From: JAPPKS01 sp963667895
GTDB taxonomy: Bacteria; Poribacteria; WGA-4E; PCPOR2b
Length of the DNA: 64,000 bases
Assembly (NCBI GenBank): GCA_965223985.1
Contig: OZ245030.1
Coordinates: 3,410,001-3,474,000, forward strand
Reading direction: 5' to 3'
Shown here: positions 45,517 to 53,047 of the stretch, in pieces
How the letters are laid out: every line of letters begins with the position of its first letter
How positions within the stretch are numbered: the stretch's first letter is position 1
Notes under the pieces: model-generated
Databases searched by the model: none
What the model saw: the letters and a program-made list of their open reading frames with translations, nothing else
What the model was told of the DNA's origin: nothing
Position numbers and translations under genes: made by a program

Positions 45517-45562
45517 GTAGGTTGGGTTGAACTGTATCCGTGAAACCTAACAAGCATCCTAC
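45517..45562. repeat. Palindromic form of the dispersed repeat
   Basis: Full 46-bp element: GTAGG TTGGGTT GA at the left, then a short loop region, AAACCTAAC and CCTAC at the right. The arms pair (GTAGG/CCTAC, TTGGGTT/AACCTAA with one mismatch). It shares its GTAGG/CCTAC ends with the units at 5739 and 20263. Confidence 0.6.
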
Positions 45563-45680
45563 GTGAATTGCGAGGTTTCGAGTCGGGTTGAAATCTGCCA
45601 AATAGTAAGACCTAGCACTCAATAGCCAGTACGCGGATTAAATGAGGTGTAGGGGTTCACTCAATCCACTTATGCAGTAA

Positions 45681-46516
45681 TTTCGCCGAAAAGCAGCAAA
45701 TCAGAAAACTCAAGCACAAATTGAAGCGGGTCAACTACTCCGTGAGCGGAAGATAGATTTAGAAGATGAGTTGGAAAATGTAAGAGAGGACTTCCGCACA
45801 TGGTCAGAATACAATGAGAAGCTTTTGACACGGCTTATTGACAAATCGTCATTAGCGAATGAATACCAGGAGGAACATGGCGTTTCGAAATATATGACTA
45901 TGACACACCGCTCACATTCGAGATAGTCGATTTCCGACGCGATGTAACAAAAAATTTAAAGCGCTTGGAGGGGATTAGAGAACAGCTTGAGTTATTCGAT
46001 GAACCACTGGACTCTCTCCTGCATGACGTTGGCAAGAATGGGATTGCGATCAATCCCATTCGCAGCCTCGGCAATGAAATCTTTATCGTGTATGGACAAC
46101 ATGAGGCAGCCAAACACGCTGTGGCTCGGTTCGTGGAGAGGTTCAACATAGAGCCAATCATACTTGACGAGCAACCCAACAAGGGTCAAACCATCATTGA
46201 TAAGTTTGAAGGAAGTGCTAACGTAACGGGTTTTGCGATTGTTTTGCTGACACCCGACGATGTTGGTGCACCAAAAGGCAAAACAAATGAACTCAATCCG
46301 CGGGCGCGTCAGAACGTCATCTTGGAACTCGGCTATTTTTTGGGCAAGTTAGGACGTGAGAGAGTGTGCGTCCTTTACAAAGAAGTAGTTGAGTTGCCAT
46401 CAGACATTCATGGTATTCTCTATGTGCCCATGAATAGCCCCCATGAGTGGCACCTGAAATTAGCTCAAGAAATGAAGCAAGCAGGACTACCAATTGATCT
46501 GAACAAACACGCATAA
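45681..46516 (+). pseudogene. TIR-like (PF10137-type) nucleotide-binding effector, frameshifted
   Basis: Two frames join into one family-like protein. The first (45681-45920) encodes a helical, charged N-terminal region (FRTWSEYNEKLLTRLIDKSS) with no good start codon in frame. The second is open from 45863 and encodes WRFEIYDYDTPLTFEIVDFR, a linker, and the TIR-like domain: IFIVYGQHEAAKHAVARFVE, IILDEQPNKGQTIIDKF, IVLLTPDDVGAPK, ARQNVILELGYFLGKLGRER with the putative catalytic Glu. This fold acts as an NAD+-degrading effector in CBASS and Pycsar defence (Cap12-type). No cyclase gene is adjacent. A -1 shift near 45865 would join the parts. A two-gene or TTG-start (45965) reading remains possible, and the TIR part could still be expressed. 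Confidence 0.65.
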
Positions 46517-46588
46517 TGAGAGACATTAGACGAATCTCTAACCACTAGTCACTTATCACTGACCGCTGTCTCTTGGCTATCGGAAGAA

Positions 46589-49500
46589 ATGGAAAATAAA
46601 GATCGACCTCCCTTAAACGCAAACCTCGACCGTCAAGCAAACGATCCGCTAGGGGGCTATTACTATCAAATCTTGCACAGCGTAAACGCTTGGCTAGATC
46701 TTGCTGATGATGAAATCCTCTATTTGGAAGGTGCGGAAGACTTTGACACGGTATCTGACGATGCTGCTACGGCAGTGCAAGTCAAAGACACGCAACACAA
46801 TGTCACGCTTAGATCTCAGGAAGTGAAGGATGCAATCAACAACTATTGGGAATTGCGGGCTAACAACCCCGATAGTCGTGTGAAATTCCGTCTTCTCACC
46901 CGATCTAAGATAGGTACGGAACAAGGAAATCCATTTGGCACAGGCAAACCGGGGCTTCAGGTATGGAGTCGTTGTTCAGGCGATGAAGCAACTGTCACCA
47001 AAATCTCCGAATTTTTGCAAATTGAAGGAAAAATATCAGATGAAGTGAAGGACTTTCTAAAAAAATCAGAGCCGCAAGAAATCTACGAACTACTCATTCA
47101 ACCTATTACTTGGGAAACGAACAGCAAACCTGCTAGTTTTGTTGAACAATCCATACGAAAAAAACTTGTTCACCACGGCGATCGATACAGTATTCCCTAT
47201 TCTGATGCTGAAAAAGTCGTCAATCATCTTCTTAAAGAAGCCTTGACAGTGGCAACGCAAGAACAGAACCGCGAACTTACCCGAGAGCACTTTCTCAAAA
47301 TTTTTGCAGAAAATACAAGAGTAAGTCTTCCAATTCAGAATAGTACAGCACATCAACCGATTGAGTTAAAGATTGTTCTTGATCGTATCAAAGACGCACT
47401 CATCGCCGACTCATCCGAAATTAATATTGATATTAAATCTCCAATACAAAATACCATACCGCCACTCTATCCTGATGTTACTCAGAGAACAAATCTACTC
47501 ACAAGCATTAAAGCTAAACTTCAATCAGAGGGTATAGTTGTCATCCATGGAGGGACAGGGAGAGGAAAAACAACACTTGCAAAAATGACAGCCAATTCAA
47601 TGACCGGTCCATGGTTTTGGCTGAGTTTTACAAATAGAGAACCATCTCAGGTTTTGCACCATCTGCATCAACTTGCTATTGAAATAAGTAATCAATCCTC
47701 ACCGGTCAACATTGTCCTTGACGACGTGAACTTACAACCTCAACAGTTACGGAAGTATGAAGAAATGTTGGGGGTTGTGGTTTACGGGGTGCTGGAACGT
47801 GGTGCAAAATTGATGATTACAAGCCAACATAAACTGCCAAATAACTTTATCCTCTGCCTTGGTGCATCACAGTCCATAGAAATTCATGTTCCTGACTTTA
47901 CCATATCCGAAATCGAGCAGTTCGCAGGACAATTGGGGTGCCCTGCTGATGACGCAAGAAATTGGGCAAAATTGGTTCAATTGCATACAAATGGGCATCC
48001 GAAGCTTGTACACGCTCAACTCGATCGATTACGAGAGGAAGGCTGGAGGCAGCCAGATACAATTGAAGGTATCTTACAAGCACCCAGAAAGGTGATAGAA
48101 GAACGGGAAGCAGCGCGACAATTGCTCACAGAATTGCCAGAAAATCATCGGGAATTTCTATATAGACTAAGCTTGGTGCCAATTGAATTTAGGATAGATT
48201 GCGCGCTCAACATTGGCGAAATACCGGAATCTATACCTTTGGCGGGCGATGTTTTTAGTCAACTGGTCGGTCCCTGGATTGATCGAGTCACTGAAACCTA
48301 CTACATGATTTCACCCTTATTGACTAGAGCCGCCGAGCAAGTTTGGTCCGATAGCAAAATAAAAAACCTTCACGCCCAAATCGCAGATGCGATTCTCGAA
48401 ACTAGAAATCTGACCCCAATAGAGGCGTGGGCGGTACTCACTCACAGTATGGCTGGACAGAACAAAGGAGCTTTTATTGCTGTCGTTGGGGCATTGATGA
48501 ATGTGCCAGAGGACAATTGGAAAGAACTCAGCCATGAATTCTCGTTGCTGATACACCTTAAAATCAATCGTCGCGAAGAATTATTACTTGGGGATCCCGT
48601 TGTAAATAATCTGTTTCGCTCATTGCAGCATCGCATTGCGGTTGAGGTCGATCCAGAGGCTGCGCTAAAGATACTTGAAAATTGGGACAAAGAGACTGTG
48701 CCATACGAGCCGCACCAATTGTATCTTCTCGATCGCTTAATGCTGGCAGATCAGGCATTGATGCACGGTCAAGCGTCACTTTCAGCCAAAAAGATAGTAG
48801 ACTATCTCAAAGTGATTATCGAAATTACCAATAAACATAAAGAGTTCCAAGAAATGTATAGTGATTTCGCGGGAAAATTAAAAGGATATAATACTGATAA
48901 ATCCAACTATTTTAGCACCCTGTTTAGTTTTACCTATCGTGCACCGAATCCAAAACTAAACCCTCCGTTTCTTAGCGACCTTATTGATGCCTTGGATGCG
49001 CTCCAACCAGAAATTCGGCGTATACTATTGGCTGATTTCGAGGATGATAGCATTGACTGTCGGCTTTTGATTGATGGAGTCTGGCTTGCGGAATCAAAAC
49101 TTGACAATCCGAATTGGACAGGATGCCTCCAAGTATTTGATAAAGTAATAGATAAAACAATAGAGTGGGGCTATCTCCATCTCGCTGCTGCATCAGCAAG
49201 GGGTAAAGCCATCATTCACGACGAATATTTGCATAACCCCGACACGGCTCATACAGTTCTTCAGGATATTGTGTCAAAAGTGGGGGCTCAACCAGTAATC
49301 GAAGAAGAACAAGCCAATGTATATTTTGGTCAGCGAAATTACCAAGAAGCACTCAATATTTACGAGCGTATTCTCCCTGAATGGAATCCACCATCGGAAC
49401 AAGTAAACCTTGGTCCTTTAGAAGAGTATCGTCGTGCCGCTATTTGCACCGCACAGTTAAACGATTGGGAGAGGGCGGCGACCTTCTTTAAGGATGGTGC

Positions 49501-50866
49501 AGAAAGAACGAAAAGGATTGAGAAGAACACCGAAAGATACATCGGCTTAGTTGCAGATGCGGGCTTTGCAAACTTTAAGGCGGGCAACTACTGCGATAGC
49601 ATAAAGCTGTTGAATCTGGCATTGCAGGAATTCGGGAGGCTCGTTGAAGACGACAATAAAGATGCTCAGTATTTTACTTTGAAAAAGTGTTTGGCGGGGA
49701 CAATAAAATGGATGGCAGAGCAAGAGCGTGAAAATTATTCGTCAGAACCCCACGAACTTCCAGCAGGTCTCTGCAGCGATCCGGAGACAAATGAAAAAAT
49801 TCTAGCTCTCCCCGATTTTCCAATGGGATACGCTTGGCTCTATCTGGCGCAAATTGAATTCAAATTTGGGCATGATACGTCAGTGTTGGAGGATGCCTTG
49901 CAAACCACGGACCGGGATGCATATCCCGCATTGAATTTCGCCCTTCTCCTCCTTGAAGCAAAATATGATTTTAGATACAAGACGTTCGATAATCTGCCAC
50001 ATCGTATTGACCAATTGGCGGGTGCGTGCGAGTCAATGAAGAAGCATCGCCAAACGAGGAGAGGGGTTGAGGAAAAAGGAATTGATTCCTCACCTATCAC
50101 CGATTCATCCAACTTTGCGTCTGTTGAAAACATCATATTTATTTTGGGAACATCCCTACTCGTTCAACTACAAGCAAGTATAGACATGCATGACATTCTA
50201 AAAATATGGCGTACGAATTCTTTAGAACTCCCCATCAGAGAACATATCGTCAGTGCTCTCGATCAGATAGAGTCAATGTTATGCAACGATAAGAGAGAAG
50301 CGTTGACTGCGATGAAAACACAAGAACCTATAGGTCAAATACGGCTCGTCGCCGCTTTGGCGGTAATTCGTGATACCAAAACGAGTCCAAATAACCTATT
50401 TTGTGCTCACACACTTATTGCGACCTCACTCATCAGTACCCCATGGGAAGATTTTGTCGCAGTAGATATGGCAAAGTTGTTTTCTGCACAATGGCTTGAA
50501 AAGATAAAATTCCCAGCTATGTTGAAAACACCTATGATTACCGTGCCGCAGATAGAAGGAGCCTGTAATTCCAGTGGGACTAACAAGAGAAAAATTGGCA
50601 AAATCCTACTCACCGCACATCCAGCTGTCTCAATCCTAGTACCATCTGATGTTTTACAACGGTTCCGCAGTTGGACAGAATCGAAGCAGGAACAGGATGC
50701 GAAAACGGCAAAAAACCCGATAGCACAACGCCTAATCCGCGCGATGGAAAAACCGCCGCATCTAACTCATGAAGACGTTGAGGTGCTGCGTCAGTCAATC
50801 GAGGAAGGAAAAATACCAATAAAATTCGATTCGCCTTTTGAGCCGGGTGAATCTGAAAAGCAATGA
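46589..50866 (+). CDS. Nuclease-STAND ATPase-TPR protein (Avs-like defence sensor)
   Basis: A 1425-residue protein. Residues about 20-130 resemble a restriction-type nuclease domain (Cap4/DUF4297-like): GGYYYQ, then Glu47-Asp51 (YLEGAEDFD) and Gln64-x-Lys66 (VQVKDT). A STAND-type ATPase follows, with Walker A GGTGRGKT at 321-328, Walker B IVLDDVN around 378, LMITSQHK, and NGHPKLVHAQ before a winged-helix region. The C-terminal half is helical with TPR-like units at about 916, 958 and 1000 (NYQEALNIYERILPEW, DWERAATFFKDGAERT, NYCDSIKLLNLALQEF). The last about 45 residues look like a short antitoxin. In Avs-type systems the TPR part senses a phage protein and the nuclease then cuts DNA. Its stop overlaps the PIN gene start (ATGA). 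ATG 46589 follows cggaagaa. Confidence 0.75.
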   Translation: MENKDRPPLNANLDRQANDPLGGYYYQILHSVNAWLDLADDEILYLEGAEDFDTVSDDAATAVQVKDTQHNVTLRSQEVKDAINNYWELRANNPDSRVKFRLLTRSKIGTEQGNPFGTGKPGLQVWSRCSGDEATVTKISEFLQIEGKISDEVKDFLKKSEPQEIYELLIQPITWETNSKPASFVEQSIRKKLVHHGDRYSIPYSDAEKVVNHLLKEALTVATQEQNRELTREHFLKIFAENTRVSLPIQNSTAHQPIELKIVLDRIKDALIADSSEINIDIKSPIQNTIPPLYPDVTQRTNLLTSIKAKLQSEGIVVIHGGTGRGKTTLAKMTANSMTGPWFWLSFTNREPSQVLHHLHQLAIEISNQSSPVNIVLDDVNLQPQQLRKYEEMLGVVVYGVLERGAKLMITSQHKLPNNFILCLGASQSIEIHVPDFTISEIEQFAGQLGCPADDARNWAKLVQLHTNGHPKLVHAQLDRLREEGWRQPDTIEGILQAPRKVIEEREAARQLLTELPENHREFLYRLSLVPIEFRIDCALNIGEIPESIPLAGDVFSQLVGPWIDRVTETYYMISPLLTRAAEQVWSDSKIKNLHAQIADAILETRNLTPIEAWAVLTHSMAGQNKGAFIAVVGALMNVPEDNWKELSHEFSLLIHLKINRREELLLGDPVVNNLFRSLQHRIAVEVDPEAALKILENWDKETVPYEPHQLYLLDRLMLADQALMHGQASLSAKKIVDYLKVIIEITNKHKEFQEMYSDFAGKLKGYNTDKSNYFSTLFSFTYRAPNPKLNPPFLSDLIDALDALQPEIRRILLADFEDDSIDCRLLIDGVWLAESKLDNPNWTGCLQVFDKVIDKTIEWGYLHLAAASARGKAIIHDEYLHNPDTAHTVLQDIVSKVGAQPVIEEEQANVYFGQRNYQEALNIYERILPEWNPPSEQVNLGPLEEYRRAAICTAQLNDWERAATFFKDGAERTKRIEKNTERYIGLVADAGFANFKAGNYCDSIKLLNLALQEFGRLVEDDNKDAQYFTLKKCLAGTIKWMAEQERENYSSEPHELPAGLCSDPETNEKILALPDFPMGYAWLYLAQIEFKFGHDTSVLEDALQTTDRDAYPALNFALLLLEAKYDFRYKTFDNLPHRIDQLAGACESMKKHRQTRRGVEEKGIDSSPITDSSNFASVENIIFILGTSLLVQLQASIDMHDILKIWRTNSLELPIREHIVSALDQIESMLCNDKREALTAMKTQEPIGQIRLVAALAVIRDTKTSPNNLFCAHTLIATSLISTPWEDFVAVDMAKLFSAQWLEKIKFPAMLKTPMITVPQIEGACNSSGTNKRKIGKILLTAHPAVSILVPSDVLQRFRSWTESKQEQDAKTAKNPIAQRLIRAMEKPPHLTHEDVEVLRQSIEEGKIPIKFDSPFEPGESEKQ

Positions 50867-51279
50867 CTAAGTATCTTCTGGAGACATCTACGTGGAGCGC
50901 TCTGATGAAAGATGCCCCCGCAGTTAAAGAGCGTTTGAAATCTCTAAGCGAATCGGACTATTTATTTACTTGTCCCATCGTTAAGGGCGAGATTCTATTC
51001 GGAATTGTTAGGCTTCCTGCCGGAAAAAAACAACGAGATCTCCTACAAAAGGCAAATGAATTATTCGCTCAAATTCCATGTGACCCAATCCCAGAAAATG
51101 TTGCCGATTTCTATGCGAAGATAAAAGTTGCGGCGAAACGACAAGGAACGCCATTAGATGAATGCGACCTTTGGATTGCTGCGACGGCTCTTGCTCTTGA
51201 CACAATTCTGGTTACTTCTGATTCCGATTATGGGAGGATAGCTGAGCTGGGACTGCGTTTGGAAAATTGGGTGAATTAA
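50863..51279 (+). CDS. PIN-domain RNase (VapC-like)
   Basis: A 138-residue PIN-domain protein of the VapC type. Acidic site residues: Glu7 (YLLETST, where VapC normally has an Asp-Thr-Asn), Glu43 (VKGEILFG), Asp102 (CDLWIAATAL) and Asp120 (LVTSDSDYG). It is translated by 4-bp overlap from the STAND gene, with no separate antitoxin gene upstream as VapBC modules have. VapC toxins cut tRNA or rRNA. The Asp-to-Glu change at the first acidic position may lower or alter activity. Likely role: RNase effector of the STAND-based system. Confidence 0.85.
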   Translation: MTKYLLETSTWSALMKDAPAVKERLKSLSESDYLFTCPIVKGEILFGIVRLPAGKKQRDLLQKANELFAQIPCDPIPENVADFYAKIKVAAKRQGTPLDECDLWIAATALALDTILVTSDSDYGRIAELGLRLENWVN

Positions 51280-51300
51280 CATGCAGCAAACTGCTAACAA

Positions 51301-51324
51301 CTAGCCACTGACCACTAGCCACTG
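51301..51324. repeat. Short direct repeats before mod
   Basis: CTAGCCACTG occurs twice (51301-51310 and 51315-51324) separated by ACCA. A related string, CTAGTCACT followed by cactgacc, lies at 46545-46564 before the STAND gene. Both are in the short gaps upstream of defence genes. Confidence 0.4.
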
Positions 51325-51344
51325 CACCTCAAGGAGTATTACCA

Positions 51345-52970
51345 ATGCCCACACTCGATTTCAAAGGAAAACAACACATCTACGCGCACCATCTCACCGT
51401 CCCCTACCAGCCGCTTGAACGTGACGAGACGCGCTCTTGCAACTCGACCGCCGCCGACGACAATCTAATCATCCATGGCGATAACCTGCACGCCCTCAAA
51501 GCCTTACTTCCCCGCTATGCAAACCGAGTCAACTGCATCTATATCGATCCGCCATACAACACCGGCAACGAAGCATGGAGCTATAACGACAATGTAAACA
51601 GTCCGCTAATGCAGCAATGGCTCGCAGAGAACGCGCCTGTTGACAACGAAGACCTTGAGCGACACGATAAATGGCTCTCAATGATGTGGCCCAGGCTGCA
51701 CCTGCTCAAAGAACTGCTTGCTGAGGATGGAGTAATTTTTGTCTCAATTGATGATAACGAACAACACCATTTGCGGATGCTGATGGATGAGGTTTTTGGG
51801 GAGCACAACTTCCTAGCAAATATTACGTGGGAGAAAATCCACAGCCTTAAAAACGATGCCAAGTATTTCTCCGACAATCATGACTATATTCAGGTATATG
51901 CGAAGAATAAGTTAACTGCCAACATCGCATTGTTACCTAGAACAGAGAAAATGGACCGAGCCTACAAGAATCTAGACAATGATCCACGTGGGGCTTGGAT
52001 ATCGGGTGACTTGGTTGCAAATGAAGAACGGGTAGGTGGATACTACGAAGTTATCGGCCCAACTGGCAAAACTTTTAACGTTCCGGCTGGCAAGCACTGG
52101 GCCTTCTCGGAAGATAACTTGAGGAAACTAATCGCTGATAACCGAATCTGGTTTGGATCGAAAGGAGATGCCTTTCCAAGATTTAAGCGATTTCTTTCAG
52201 AAGTTCAGCAGGGGAGAAAAGCGAATACAATATGGCAACACCAAGATGTTGGGCATAATCAGGAGGCGGTGAGAGAAGTCAAGACAATCCTTACCAATCG
52301 AGAAGAGCAATTTACAAGTCCGAAACCTAGCCGCTTATTAATGCAGATACTGCGCTTATCTAGTAAGGACGACATCATCCTCGACTCCTTTGCTGGCAGT
52401 GCAACAACCGCCCACGCAGTTCTTGCTCTGAACAAGGAAGATGGCGGTAATCGCAAGTTTATCCTCATTGAGTGCGAGGACTACGCCGACACCATCACCG
52501 CCGAGCGAGTCCGCCGTGTCATGAATGGCGTTCCGAACGCCCGCGACGCTTCACTGCGCGAAGGACTAGGTGGCTCTTTCACCTACTGTACGCTGGGAGC
52601 ACCGATGGAGATTGAAGGGATGCTCACCGGGGACGCGCTTCCGGCTTATGAAACACTCGCAGCGTATCTGCTGTATACCGCCTCTGGGGTCGCACAGGGC
52701 ACAAGCCAGTTATCCTCAAAAAACGATGTGGGTCTATTTCACGCGGGAGAAAAAATCGACTACTATATGCTCTACAAACCTGATCTCGAATACCTACGCA
52801 GTAATGAGGCGATGCTCACCCAAGATCGGGCGGAACGCATTCGGGATGCCAGTTGCCAAAACGGTAAAAGGGCAACCGTTTACGCACCGGGCAAGTATAT
52901 CAGCCAGAAGGAATTGACTGGGATGGGCATCACCTTTTGTCAACTCCCACACGCCCTTTACGAAAGGTAA
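51345..52970 (+). CDS. Type III restriction-modification system methyltransferase (Mod)
   Basis: A 541-residue N6-adenine methyltransferase of the beta class. Catalytic motif IV is IDPPYNTGNEAW (Asp-Pro-Pro-Tyr) near residue 65, and motif I (SAM binding) is LDSFAGSATTAHAVL toward the C-terminal side, the beta-class order. Other family blocks: IHGDNLHALKALLP and VIFVSIDDNEQHHLRMLMDE. The target recognition part lies between (about 180-330). In type III systems Mod sets specificity and protects the host by methylating one strand. It is followed by res 77 bp away. ATG 51345 follows aaggagt. Confidence 0.92.
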   Translation: MPTLDFKGKQHIYAHHLTVPYQPLERDETRSCNSTAADDNLIIHGDNLHALKALLPRYANRVNCIYIDPPYNTGNEAWSYNDNVNSPLMQQWLAENAPVDNEDLERHDKWLSMMWPRLHLLKELLAEDGVIFVSIDDNEQHHLRMLMDEVFGEHNFLANITWEKIHSLKNDAKYFSDNHDYIQVYAKNKLTANIALLPRTEKMDRAYKNLDNDPRGAWISGDLVANEERVGGYYEVIGPTGKTFNVPAGKHWAFSEDNLRKLIADNRIWFGSKGDAFPRFKRFLSEVQQGRKANTIWQHQDVGHNQEAVREVKTILTNREEQFTSPKPSRLLMQILRLSSKDDIILDSFAGSATTAHAVLALNKEDGGNRKFILIECEDYADTITAERVRRVMNGVPNARDASLREGLGGSFTYCTLGAPMEIEGMLTGDALPAYETLAAYLLYTASGVAQGTSQLSSKNDVGLFHAGEKIDYYMLYKPDLEYLRSNEAMLTQDRAERIRDASCQNGKRATVYAPGKYISQKELTGMGITFCQLPHALYER

Positions 52971-53047
52971 GTGGCACGACATTAAGGCTAGAATTCGGGT
53001 ATCCAAGCCGAGTGGCGCGTCGGAACGAATGGCAAAGAGGTAGCGCT

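Noticed and set aside
43539..45562. CRISPR array
   Set aside because: The repeated 14-mers are irregularly spaced, in few copies, and without spacers of constant length or cas genes.
45681..46516. CBASS or Pycsar operon around the TIR-like gene
   Set aside because: No nucleotide cyclase or CD-NTase gene is found in the flanks.
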